This document shows, one piece after another, positions 56,477 to 64,000 of a stretch of DNA of 64,000 nt. Numbering within the stretch: position 1 is the first letter of the stretch; each line of letters begins with the position of its first letter. Below the pieces are notes generated by a model. The model was not told the DNA's origin. It saw nothing but the letters and a program-made list of their open reading frames with translations, and searched no databases. The translations under genes were made by a program, and so were the position numbers. Source of the stretch: Allorhizobium borbori (GTDB lineage Bacteria > Pseudomonadota > Alphaproteobacteria > Rhizobiales > Rhizobiaceae). Where the stretch lies: assembly GCF_014196535.1 (NCBI RefSeq), contig NZ_JACIDU010000010.1, forward strand, positions 124,001 to 188,000, written 5' to 3'.

Positions 56477-59200
56477 ATGAATCACAATGTCGTTTCGCCA
56501 CGGGAAACCCCTGAAACGACAGTGGATCGACAAGCCTGGCATGCGTTGAGCCGCGAGGCGGTTTTCTCGCATCTGGAAACCGGCGAAGCGGGGCTCACGA
56601 CCCGCTCGGTGCAGGAACGGCTTGCAACCCACGGTGAAAATCGCCTGCCGGAACCACCGCGCCCGCATCCGTTGACGCGCTTTTTGTCGCAGTTCAACAA
56701 TACGCTGATCTATTTCCTGATTTCCGCCTCCGTCGCTTCCGCCGTGCTGGGTCATGTGGTGGATGCCGTCGTCATTCTCGGCGTGGTGGTGGTGAATGCC
56801 GTCGTCGGTTTCGTGCAGGAGGGCAAGGCGGAAAAGGCGCTGGACGCCATCCGCGACATGATTTCCCCGCAAGCCCATGTGGTGCGCGATGGCGAACGCC
56901 AGATCATTGATGCCCGCCATGTGGTGCCGGGCGATCTGGTGGTGGTCGAGGCGGGCGACAAGGTGCCCGCCGACCTCCGGCTGGTGCGCGCCTCAAGCCT
57001 TCTGGCCGACGAGGCGATCCTGACGGGCGAATCCGTGCCCGCCGAAAAGCACACCGGCACGGTCGCGCCGGAAGCCCCCGTCGCCGAGCGCGCCTCCATG
57101 CTTTTTTCGGGCACCATACTGGCGGCGGGGCAGGGCACCGGCGTTGTGGTGGAAACCGGCGCCCGCACCGAAATCGGGCGCATTTCCGCCCTTATCGGCA
57201 CGGTGCAGCAACTCACCACGCCGCTTCTCATGCAGATCGATCGCTTCGGGCGGCTCATTACCTGGTTCGCGCTGTCGGCGGCGGTGGCACTGTTCTTTTT
57301 CGCGCATTTCATCCGCGATTATCACTGGGTCGATGCGCTCATGGTGGTCGTGGCGCTGGCCGTCGGTGTGGTGCCGGAGGGCCTTCCCGCCGTTATCACC
57401 ATCACGCTCGCCATCGGCGTGCGCCGCATGGCGGCGCGCAATGCCGTGGTGCGCCGTCTGCCGGCGGTGGAAACGCTGGGCTCCACCTCGGTCATCTGCT
57501 CGGACAAGACCGGCACGCTGACGAAAAACGAAATGACCGTGGGCCGCATCGCCACGGCCACGGCGATGGCCAGCGTCTCCGGCGCTGGCTATGCGCCGTC
57601 GGGCAAGGTCGAGGGGCCGGAAGACCCGGTGCGCGACCGCCTCGTTCTCGCCGGTCTGCTCTGCGGCGATGCCCATCTGAAGCGGGAGGACGATGGCCAT
57701 TACGCCGTTTTCGGCGATCCCATGGAAGGCGCGCTGGTCACGCTGGCGCTGAAGGCCGGGCTTGACCCGGCCGGGAGCCGGGAAAACTGGCCGCGCCACG
57801 CTGACATTCCCTTCGATGCCGCCCACCGTTTCATGGCAACGCTTCATGCCGGCCCCGATGGCGGGCGAATTGTCTTTCTCAAGGGGGCGCCGGAACGTCT
57901 TCTGGCCATGTGCGATCGCCAGAAAACCGCAGCGGGTGATGCCCCGGTCGATCCGGTCTATTGGGACGAACGCATCGAGGAAGCGGCCGAAAGCGGCGAG
58001 CGCGTGCTGGGTTTTGCCGAACTTGTGCTGCCGCCTGAAACGGATAGCCTGTCGATGGACATGCTGGCGCATGGCCTCGTTTTCCTCGGCGTCGCCGGCT
58101 TCATCGATCCGCCGCGTCCGGAGGCGATGAAGGCGGTGGCCGAATGCTGTTCGGCGGGCATCGCCGTCAAGATGATTACCGGCGATCACGGTGCCACGGC
58201 GGCGGCGATTGCCCGCATGCTCGGCATCGCCGAAAACCCGGTGGTGGTCACCGGCGTCGAGGTCGACGGGTTGTCCGATGCGGAACTGGAGGCAGTCGCG
58301 CTCAAAACCAGCGTCTTTGCCCGCACCAGCCCGGAACACAAGCTGCGCATCGTGCGCGCCCTTCAGGCCAACGGGCTGGTCGTCGCCATGACCGGCGATG
58401 GCGTCAACGACGCGCCTTCGCTCAAGCAGGCGGATGTCGGCATCGCCATGGGCCGCAAGGGCACGGAAGCTGCCAAGCAAGCGGCGGAAATGGTGCTGGT
58501 GGACGATAATTTCGCCTCCATCGTCGCCGCCGTGCATGAGGGTCGCACGGTCTATGACAATATCCGCAAGGTCATCGGCTGGACGTTGCCCACCAATGGC
58601 GGCGAGTTCCTGGCGGTGGTCTTCGCCATCCTCTTCGGCCTTGCCCTGCCGATGACGCCGGTGCAGATCCTCTGGGTCAACATGATCATCACCGTCACGC
58701 TCGGGCTGGTGCTGGCCTTCGAGCCGCCGGAACCGGGCGTCATGGCGCGTCGCCCGCGCCGGCGCGATGCCTCGCTCGTCACGCCCTTCCTGCTCTGGCG
58801 CATCGTCTTCGTGTCGTTCCTATTCATGCTCGGCGTCTTCGGCGTCTATTTCTACGCGCTCGGCAATGGCGACAGCGAGGCGGTGGCGCGCACGCTCGTC
58901 GTCAACGCCATCGCCGCCATGGAAATCTTCTACCTGTTCAACGTCCGTTACCTGCACATGACATCGTTCACGCTGACCGGCCTCAAGGGCACGCGCGCCG
59001 TGCTTCTGGCCGTCGGGGGGCTGGTGGTCGCGCAGTTCGGCTTCACCTACCTGCCCTTCATGAACGATCTCTTCGGCAGTGCCCCGGTTTCCTTCACGGA
59101 TGGCGTCGTCACCGTCGCGGTTGGCGTCGCCATGCTCGCCGTGCTTGAGGTGGAAAAATGGCTGGTCCGGAGGCTCGGCTGGTTTGCCGACGAGGTGTAG
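56477..59200 (+). CDS. P2-type cation-transporting ATPase (Ca2+/Na+-pump-like)
   Basis: A 907-residue pump. It has the N-terminal cation-ATPase domain (about 15-85), actuator TGESVPAEK, helix 4 ion site VVPEGLPAV, phosphorylation motif CSDKTGTLTKNEMTV, nucleotide domain with KGAPERLL, hinge MTGDGVNDAPSLKQADVGIAMG and a C-terminal helical domain. PEGLP in helix 4 is that of PMR1/SERCA-like P2A ATPases. Start at 56477 (MNHNVVSPRE); earlier in-frame ATGs extend into the ackA promoter region. Ion not determinable by eye. Convergent with the peptidase gene (7-bp gap). Confidence 0.92.
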   Translation: MNHNVVSPRETPETTVDRQAWHALSREAVFSHLETGEAGLTTRSVQERLATHGENRLPEPPRPHPLTRFLSQFNNTLIYFLISASVASAVLGHVVDAVVILGVVVVNAVVGFVQEGKAEKALDAIRDMISPQAHVVRDGERQIIDARHVVPGDLVVVEAGDKVPADLRLVRASSLLADEAILTGESVPAEKHTGTVAPEAPVAERASMLFSGTILAAGQGTGVVVETGARTEIGRISALIGTVQQLTTPLLMQIDRFGRLITWFALSAAVALFFFAHFIRDYHWVDALMVVVALAVGVVPEGLPAVITITLAIGVRRMAARNAVVRRLPAVETLGSTSVICSDKTGTLTKNEMTVGRIATATAMASVSGAGYAPSGKVEGPEDPVRDRLVLAGLLCGDAHLKREDDGHYAVFGDPMEGALVTLALKAGLDPAGSRENWPRHADIPFDAAHRFMATLHAGPDGGRIVFLKGAPERLLAMCDRQKTAAGDAPVDPVYWDERIEEAAESGERVLGFAELVLPPETDSLSMDMLAHGLVFLGVAGFIDPPRPEAMKAVAECCSAGIAVKMITGDHGATAAAIARMLGIAENPVVVTGVEVDGLSDAELEAVALKTSVFARTSPEHKLRIVRALQANGLVVAMTGDGVNDAPSLKQADVGIAMGRKGTEAAKQAAEMVLVDDNFASIVAAVHEGRTVYDNIRKVIGWTLPTNGGEFLAVVFAILFGLALPMTPVQILWVNMIITVTLGLVLAFEPPEPGVMARRPRRRDASLVTPFLLWRIVFVSFLFMLGVFGVYFYALGNGDSEAVARTLVVNAIAAMEIFYLFNVRYLHMTSFTLTGLKGTRAVLLAVGGLVVAQFGFTYLPFMNDLFGSAPVSFTDGVVTVAVGVAMLAVLEVEKWLVRRLGWFADEV

Positions 59201-59207
59201 CGGCGGG

Positions 59208-60206
59208 TTAGCCGCCCTCCTGTCCGAACCGGTCGCGCCAGGCCTTTTGCGCGCCCGCCACCGGCAGAGCCGTTGCCTCGAACACGCCGCGCGCCACGGC
59301 CCGCGCCATCACCATTGTCGCGAGATGGCAAAGTTCCATGAAGGCGGCGGGCTGGGCAAGTGGCACCTTGCCGGTGGCTGCGGCAAAGATCGTGTCACCA
59401 TCGGCGGGCAGGTGCGCGGGCAGCAGGGCGCGGGCCAGTCCGTCATGGGCCATGATGGACAGCCGGTGCGCTTCGGCCTTGGTCAGCACGGCATCGGTCA
59501 CGATGGCGCCGATGGTGGTGGCCTTCAAGTTCACGCCCTTCAGCCGCATGGCATAATGGTCCGGTGAAAGCCGTTGGGGCTGGCCGAGCCCGCCGAATTC
59601 CTTTTCCTGCTCGAAAGGGGCGGACCAGAAATGCGGACCGTCACCCACCGTTGCCGAGCCCAGCGCATTCACCGCAACGATGGCGGCGATCTTCGCGCCA
59701 CCGGAAGCGGCAGCGCTTGCCGAACCCAGCCCGCCCTTGAAGGTCGCGGTCGTCGCGCCGGTTCCGGCACCGACGCTGCCCAGTGCGAAGGGGGCCTTGC
59801 CCGCCGCGCGGAAGGCCTCATAGCCCATGTCGCGATAGGGCGAGTGCAGACCCCAGTCCTTGTCGCCGCCGTTCAGCAGATCCATCAGGATTGCCTGCGG
59901 CACGATGGGCACGCGGGTCGTGCCGACCGGCAGGCCCCGGCCGATGGCGCGCAGACCCGCCTGCACGCCGCCCGCCGCATCCAGCCCGAAGGCCGAACCG
60001 CCGGAGAGCACGAAGGCATCGGCCACCTGCACGGTCATGGCGGGGTCGAGCAGGGCCGTATCGCGCCCGCCCGGTGCGCCGCCCAGCACGGAACCCGAGG
60101 CAATGGCGGGTTCATCGAACACGATCACCGTCACGCCGGAGCCGAGTTTCAGGTCGGTGGCATGGCCAACGGCGACGCCTTCGATGTCGGTCAGAAGGTT
60201 GTGCAT
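59208..60206 (-). CDS. P1-family peptidase (DmpA-like aminopeptidase)
   Basis: A 332-residue self-processing Ntn-type hydrolase. Typical segments: TDIEGVAVGHATDLKLGSGVTVIVFDEPAIASG, VLGGAPGGRDTALLDP, FVLSGGSAFGLDAAGGVQAGL, GSVGAGTGATTATFKGG and AAIVAVNALGSATVGDG. Start at 60206 (MHNLLTDIEGV) fits the family; an open frame upstream lacks family sequence. No signal peptide, so cytoplasmic. Substrates of the family are N-terminal residues of small peptides, including beta- or D-amino acids. Confidence 0.93.
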   Translation of the reverse strand: MHNLLTDIEGVAVGHATDLKLGSGVTVIVFDEPAIASGSVLGGAPGGRDTALLDPAMTVQVADAFVLSGGSAFGLDAAGGVQAGLRAIGRGLPVGTTRVPIVPQAILMDLLNGGDKDWGLHSPYRDMGYEAFRAAGKAPFALGSVGAGTGATTATFKGGLGSASAAASGGAKIAAIVAVNALGSATVGDGPHFWSAPFEQEKEFGGLGQPQRLSPDHYAMRLKGVNLKATTIGAIVTDAVLTKAEAHRLSIMAHDGLARALLPAHLPADGDTIFAAATGKVPLAQPAAFMELCHLATMVMARAVARGVFEATALPVAGAQKAWRDRFGQEGG

Positions 60207-60303
60207 TGCGGTTTTCCCCTGCACACCGGTCTTATGCTTCAGTCGAATTCCGTTTTCCCGGCGTGTCTGTATTCTGTGCCACGGGAGAAGAGGAGGTTCC
60301 ACC

Positions 60304-60417
60304 ATGAATTTCAGCCAGATTCTGGGCGTCGTTGCCAACAACAAGACGCGCACCGTGTGCGGTTTCGCACTTGCCGGTGTGCTCAGCACCTACGTTTACA
60401 TGCTGGCCAGCTACTAA
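60304..60417 (+). CDS. 37-residue membrane-type small protein
   Basis: A tiny gene with an excellent ribosome site (AGAGGAGG 7 bases before the ATG). The product MNFSQILGVVANNKTRT... continues into one hydrophobic helix (VCGFALAGVLSTYVYMLASY). It lies in the gap between the divergent peptidase gene and the convergent kinase-fusion gene, overlapping the latter's stop by 4 bases (TAA against TAG). The ribosome site plus the amphipathic-then-hydrophobic layout make it credible. Function unknown. Confidence 0.7.
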   Translation: MNFSQILGVVANNKTRTVCGFALAGVLSTYVYMLASY

Positions 60418-61928
60418 ACGGCTTCCATTCGTTCCGTCACCTGCGCCGTCAATTCCTGAAGGGAACTGGCGGCGTTCAGCCGTGTCCAGTTCACAGGGCC
60501 CGGATCGCGGCAAAGCTGCCTGTCGAGAACGTCGGGCGTCGCATCGGAATCGCCCTGGCCGCGCGCCAGAATGCGGGCTTTCAGCACATCCGCCGGCGCT
60601 TTCAGCCAGAAGCCGGTGAAGGATACGCCGAGATCCGCCGCCATGGCTTCCATCGCCGTGCGGTCCTCGGCCCGGTCGAACACGGCATCAACCACCGCCA
60701 CCCCGCCGCCCTCGAGAATGGTGCGGGCGCGGTCGGCCAATTCGCCATAGACCAGCTCCGAAACCTCGGGCCTGTAGGCTTCCAGCGGCAGCCGTTCGCA
60801 GGGACCGGCGCGAAACAGCGCCTTGCGCAGCCGGTCGCTTTCCAGAAGCCGCGCGCCGGGCGGCGTGCCGAATGTCGGGGCCAGCGCCATGGCGAGCGTC
60901 GATTTGCCGGAGCCGGAGAGGCCGCCTATGGCGATCAGGCGCGGTTTTGTGTCGGTCAGAAGATCGTTAGCCAGCTTAAAATATTCCCGCGCACTCGCCA
61001 TCAGCGCCGTCGCGCCACGGTCCGCGTGTTCGGCCTGCGTGGCAATCACATGGGCGCGCACCTCGGCGCGGATCGCCATCATGAGCGGCAGAAGGCGAAA
61101 GCCCCCGTCGTCAGCGCTGCGGTCGAGATAGCGGTTGACGGTGGCATTGGCGAGGTCTGGCAGGCCGCGATGCCAGAGGTCCATCAGCAGATAGGCGAGG
61201 TCGTAGAGAACGTCGATGGAGGCGATCTGGTCGTTGAACTCGATGCAGTCGAACAGGCGCGGGCCATCCGCCGTGCGGTAGATGTTGCGCAGGTGAAGAT
61301 CGCCATGGCAGAGCTTCAGCCTGCCGGCACGTTCGCGGGCATCGAGCAGGGCGGCGTGGCGGGCAAGCGCCTTGCGCAGCGCCGCATCGAGCCTGGCGAC
61401 CTCGTCCGCCGCAAAGCCGTGCGAAGTGGCGAAGCCGGCGCGGTTGATGTCGAGCACGCCCTGGATATTGGCGGCTCCGCCGCCGCTGTGCAGCACTTGC
61501 GCCTTCTCGTGAAAGCCGGCAATGGCGATTGCCGTCTCTTCCATCAGCGCGGTGTCGAGCGCATGGCGTTCGGCCAGCCGGTCGAACAATTCGGCCTCGT
61601 CGAAGCGGTGCATTTCCACCACCGCATCCACCAGCGCGCCCGGACCGTCGAACTCGAGGCCGCCGTCTTCGCTGCGGGTAATGCGCCGTGTGCCGAGATA
61701 GAGATCAGGTGCTGTGCGGCGGTTCAGCATCACCTCGTTTTCGCAGGCCGCAAGGCGCAGTTCCGGCGTGGAAAAATCGGCATAGGGCAGCTTTACCGCT
61801 TTCTTCAGTTTGAACACCCTTTCGCCGGAAAGCAGCACGATGGAAATGTGTGTTTCCACCCGCTTGCGGTCGCCCTGCGCCATCTGCCCTTCGATGAAGG
61901 CAATCGTTCCGGTCTGGCTGTCGGTCAT
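60414..61928 (-). CDS. Fusion of aminoglycoside-phosphotransferase-like kinase and P-loop kinase
   Basis: A 504-residue cytoplasmic protein. The N-terminal kinase fold (about 20-320) contains VFKLKKAVKLPYADFSTPELR (ATP-binding Lys region), LKLCHGDLHLRNIY (catalytic loop Asp/Asn) and LFDCIEFND (metal Asp). The C-terminal AAA_33-type P-loop domain (about 335-504) begins IAIGGLSGSGKST and holds ARLLESDRLRKALF. This two-domain family is widespread in proteobacteria but its substrate is not established. Resistance to aminoglycosides should not be assumed. Transcribed alone. Confidence 0.9.
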   Translation of the reverse strand: MTDSQTGTIAFIEGQMAQGDRKRVETHISIVLLSGERVFKLKKAVKLPYADFSTPELRLAACENEVMLNRRTAPDLYLGTRRITRSEDGGLEFDGPGALVDAVVEMHRFDEAELFDRLAERHALDTALMEETAIAIAGFHEKAQVLHSGGGAANIQGVLDINRAGFATSHGFAADEVARLDAALRKALARHAALLDARERAGRLKLCHGDLHLRNIYRTADGPRLFDCIEFNDQIASIDVLYDLAYLLMDLWHRGLPDLANATVNRYLDRSADDGGFRLLPLMMAIRAEVRAHVIATQAEHADRGATALMASAREYFKLANDLLTDTKPRLIAIGGLSGSGKSTLAMALAPTFGTPPGARLLESDRLRKALFRAGPCERLPLEAYRPEVSELVYGELADRARTILEGGGVAVVDAVFDRAEDRTAMEAMAADLGVSFTGFWLKAPADVLKARILARGQGDSDATPDVLDRQLCRDPGPVNWTRLNAASSLQELTAQVTERMEAV

Positions 61929-61993
61929 GGCACGGCTCTCCCTCTCGCAAGCGAGTCTAGGCCGTTTTCATGTCAGGACAAAATGCGAAAGAT

Positions 61994-62022
61994 CAAAAAG
62001 CCGGGGTTTTCGCCCCGGCTTC
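61994..62022 (-). terminator. Terminator of the aminotransferase gene
   Basis: 8-bp stem AGCCGGGG/CCCCGGCT with a 6-base loop, followed on the minus strand by TTTTTGATC; 9 bp after the aminotransferase stop. Confidence 0.85.
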
Positions 62023-62030
62023 CAATTGCC

Positions 62031-63260
62031 TCAAACCAGCGCCGCGCAGGCCTTGGCCATGCGCGCCAGCGCTTCCTTCAGTTCCGCTTCCGAGGTGGCG
62101 TAGGAAATGCGGAAATAGGGCGAAAGGCCGAAGGCAGCGCCCGGCACGAGGGCGACATGGACGCTTTCCAGCAGATAGCTGGCGAAATCGCGGTCGGTCT
62201 CGATCACCTTGCCATCCGGCGTCTTCTTGCCGATCAGGCCGGCGCAGGAGGCGAAGGTGTAGAAGGCGCCTTCGGGTTTCGGGCAGACGATGCCGGGAAT
62301 GGCGTTGAGGCCCTCGACCACGAGATCGCGGCGCTTCTCGAAGGATTTGCAGCGCTCCAGAACGATGTCCTGCGGGCCGTTCAGCGCTTCAACCGCAGCC
62401 GCCTGGCCGACGGAAGACGGGCAGGACGTGGCCTGTCCCTGCACCACGGCCATGGCCTTGATGAGCGCCTTCGGGCCGCCGGCATAGCCGATGCGCCAGC
62501 CGGTCATGGCATAGGCCTTGGAAACGCCGTTCATGGTCAGCGTCCGGTCCTTCAGGCGCGGCTCAAGCTGGGCCGGGGTCACGAATTCAAGCCCGTCATA
62601 GAGGATGTGCTCATACATGTCGTCGACCATCAGCCAGACATGGGGATGCCTGAGCAGCACGTCGAGGATCGGGCGATAGTGGCCGGCGGTATAGGCAGCG
62701 CCCGTCGGGTTCGACGGCGAGTTCAGCATCAGCCAGCGGGTCTTCGGCGTGATGGCGGCCTCAAGGTCTTCCGGCGTCAGGCGGAAGCCGTTCGCTTCGA
62801 GGCAGGGCACCAGCACCGGCACGCCGCCGGCGATCTGGACGATATCCGAATAGGAGGTCCAGTAGGGGGTGGGAATGATAACTTCGTCGCCGGGGTTCAC
62901 CGTCGCCATGATGGCGTTGAAGATGACCTGCTTGGCTCCGGTCGAAACCGTGATTTCGTCAAGCGCATAATCCAGCCCGTTGTCGCGCTTGAACTTGGCG
63001 GCAATGGCCTTCTTCAGTTCCACCGTACCATCCAGCGCGGTATATTTGGTCTGGCCCGCCTTGATGGCGGCCCAGGCACCTTCCTTGATGTTGTCGGGCG
63101 TGTCGAAGTCAGGCTCGCCGGCGCCGAGAATGATGACGTCGAGCCCTTCCTTCTTCATGCCCTGCGCGCGGGCGGTGATGCGTACTATTTCCGAAACGGC
63201 AATCGAGGTTACACGCTCGGCGGGGCGGAAGTCCGCCCCGATGGTTTCGATGACGGACAT
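62031..63260 (-). CDS. Aspartate aminotransferase (AatA/AatB-type, class Ib)
   Basis: A 409-residue PLP enzyme. Motifs: VIILGAGEPDFDTPDNIKEGA, TKYTALDGTVELKKAIA, VNPGDEVIIPTPYWTSYSD, NSPSNPTGAAY, VDDMYEHILYDG and the PLP Lys in NGVSKAYAMTGWRIGY. The closing FGLSPYFRISYATSEAELKEAL is typical of the rhizobial AatA group. Start at 63260 has AAGGAG upstream. It follows the dehydrogenase gene by 12 bp on the same strand, so it may work with lysine/pipecolate breakdown as the 2-oxoglutarate-linked step, though a general aspartate role is equally likely. Confidence 0.93.
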   Translation of the reverse strand: MSVIETIGADFRPAERVTSIAVSEIVRITARAQGMKKEGLDVIILGAGEPDFDTPDNIKEGAWAAIKAGQTKYTALDGTVELKKAIAAKFKRDNGLDYALDEITVSTGAKQVIFNAIMATVNPGDEVIIPTPYWTSYSDIVQIAGGVPVLVPCLEANGFRLTPEDLEAAITPKTRWLMLNSPSNPTGAAYTAGHYRPILDVLLRHPHVWLMVDDMYEHILYDGLEFVTPAQLEPRLKDRTLTMNGVSKAYAMTGWRIGYAGGPKALIKAMAVVQGQATSCPSSVGQAAAVEALNGPQDIVLERCKSFEKRRDLVVEGLNAIPGIVCPKPEGAFYTFASCAGLIGKKTPDGKVIETDRDFASYLLESVHVALVPGAAFGLSPYFRISYATSEAELKEALARMAKACAALV

Positions 63261-63272
63261 GGTTTCCGCTCC

Positions 63273-64000
63273 TTATTCGACGTCGAACTTGACGCCCTGC
63301 GCCAGCGGCAGCGAGGAGCCATAGTTGATGGTGTTGGTGGCGCGGCGCATATAGGCCTTCCACGCATCCGAACCCGATTCACGGCCGCCGCCGGTTTCCT
63401 TCTCGCCACCGAAAGCGCCGCCGATTTCAGCGCCCGAGGGGCCGATATTGACGTTGGCAATGCCGCAATCCGAACCGCGGGCCGAGGTGAAGGCTTCCGC
63501 CTCGCGCACGTCGTTGGTGAAGATGGAGGACGACAGGCCCTGCGGCACGGCGTTGTTGAGTTCCAGAGCGTCATCGAAGTTCGAATACTTGATGACGTAG
63601 AGGATCGGCGCGAAGGTTTCCTCGACCACCGGGCCCACCTGTTCAGGCATCTCGACGATGGCCGGGCGCACGTAGAAGGCGTTGGCGGCTTCGTTGGCCA
63701 GCAGGCGTTCGCCGCCCGAGACACTGCCGCCGGCGGCCTTGGCCTCTTCCAGCGCCTTCTGCATGCCGTTGAAGGCGGCTTCGTCGATCAGCGGGCCGAC
63801 CAGCGTGCCGGCTTCCAGCGGATTGCCGACCGGAACCGAACCGTAGGCCTTCTTCAGGCGCGGCACGAGCGTGTCGTAAACGCTTTCATGCACGAAGAGG
63901 CGGCGCAGCGAGGTGCAGCGCTGACCGGCGGTGCCCATGGCAGCGAAGGCAACGCCACGCAGCGTAAGATCGAGATTGGCAGAAGGCGTGACGATGGCGG
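63273..64000 (-). CDS. amaB: Piperideine-6-carboxylate / aminoadipate semialdehyde dehydrogenase, C-terminal part (cut by window edge)
   Basis: The reading frame runs off the window end, so the start lies beyond 64000. The visible ~242 residues are the C-terminal half of an ALDH7-type dehydrogenase: [23 protein letters not shown] with the catalytic Cys, [79 protein letters not shown] and [17 protein letters not shown]. This matches antiquitin/AmaB closely. It oxidises the lysine-derived semialdehyde to aminoadipate. The internal Met at 63938 is not the start. Confidence 0.9.
   Translation of the reverse strand, partial: AIVTPSANLDLTLRGVAFAAMGTAGQRCTSLRRLFVHESVYDTLVPRLKKAYGSVPVGNPLEAGTLVGPLIDEAAFNGMQKALEEAKAAGGSVSGGERLLANEAANAFYVRPAIVEMPEQVGPVVEETFAPILYVIKYSNFDDALELNNAVPQGLSSSIFTNDVREAEAFTSARGSDCGIANVNIGPSGAEIGGAFGGEKETGGGRESGSDAWKAYMRRATNTINYGSSLPLAQGVKFDVE

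Noticed and set aside
63273-63938. A complete short aldehyde dehydrogenase starting at the Met codon at 63938
   Set aside because: Family sequence continues upstream in frame to the window end ([15 protein letters not shown]), so this is the C-terminal part of a full-length gene cut by the edge.

Overview
The window reads as chromosomal DNA of an alphaproteobacterium of the Rhizobiaceae (Rhizobium/Agrobacterium/Sinorhizobium/Shinella-like). The grounds are the GC-rich, densely packed sequence, the order rplU-rpmA-GNAT-obgE-proB-proA-nadD, a PccR-type regulator divergent from pccBA, an imuA-imuB-dnaE2 mutasome behind a GAAC-N7-GAAC (alphaproteobacterial LexA) box, and hmuTUV haem uptake. No genus can be fixed from the sequence alone. 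I see no insertion sequence, prophage, CRISPR array or rRNA. About 55 protein genes and one tRNA gene are supported.

Region by region. 1-3.6 kb: an OmpR-type response regulator, a divergent PepSY protein plus cytochrome b, and a lipid A phosphoethanolamine transferase (eptA). A near-identical 18-bp motif sits upstream of both transcription units, so they may form one envelope-stress regulon. 3.6-10.5 kb: housekeeping (nadD, proA, proB, obgE, an exonuclease/endonuclease/phosphatase-fold protein, a GNAT acetyltransferase, rpmA, rplU, tRNA-Ser-CGA). 10.8-18 kb: a LuxR-type orphan regulator, a Gly-rich lipoprotein, an ABC-F ATPase, a chemoreceptor with a c-type haem motif, and malonyl-CoA decarboxylase. 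18.1-26.8 kb: a LacI-type regulator with its own operator followed by a tightly coupled cassette. It holds a PotDBCA-like ABC importer, a nucleoside hydrolase, an adenine deaminase and an M20 amidohydrolase, and looks like a purine-nucleoside scavenging operon. A phosphoribosyltransferase lies just beyond it.

28-33.5 kb: a Zn/Cd/Pb P-type ATPase with a His-rich linker and a classic 19-bp-spacer MerR-type promoter but no linked merR gene, a soluble PAS chemoreceptor, and a two-gene unit of a 48-residue membrane protein and an M15A-like protein. 33.6-39.1 kb: SOS mutasome imuA-imuB-dnaE2. 39-42.3 kb: Bcr/CflA-type exporter, argG, DUF454 membrane protein. 42.3-46.1 kb: haem utilisation, with a haem monooxygenase and HutX on one strand, hmuTUV on the other, and an IRO-box-like site between them.

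46.1-55.1 kb: a valine/propionate pathway. 3-hydroxyisobutyryl-CoA hydrolase, the regulator PccR, propionyl-CoA carboxylase (pccB, pccA) and methylmalonyl-CoA mutase together take branched-chain carbon to succinyl-CoA. The ~490-bp stretch in front of the mutase has no convincing gene but many inverted repeats, some mutually exclusive. 55.1-64 kb: acetate kinase, a P2-type cation ATPase, a P1-family peptidase, a 37-residue membrane protein, an APH-kinase/P-loop fusion protein, an aspartate aminotransferase, and the C-terminal part of a piperideine-6-carboxylate dehydrogenase cut by the window edge.

The strongest leads are the shared response-regulator motif, the purine ABC/hydrolase/deaminase cassette, the orphan MerR-type promoter, the structured leader before the mutase, the haem-motif chemoreceptor, and two very small membrane-protein genes.
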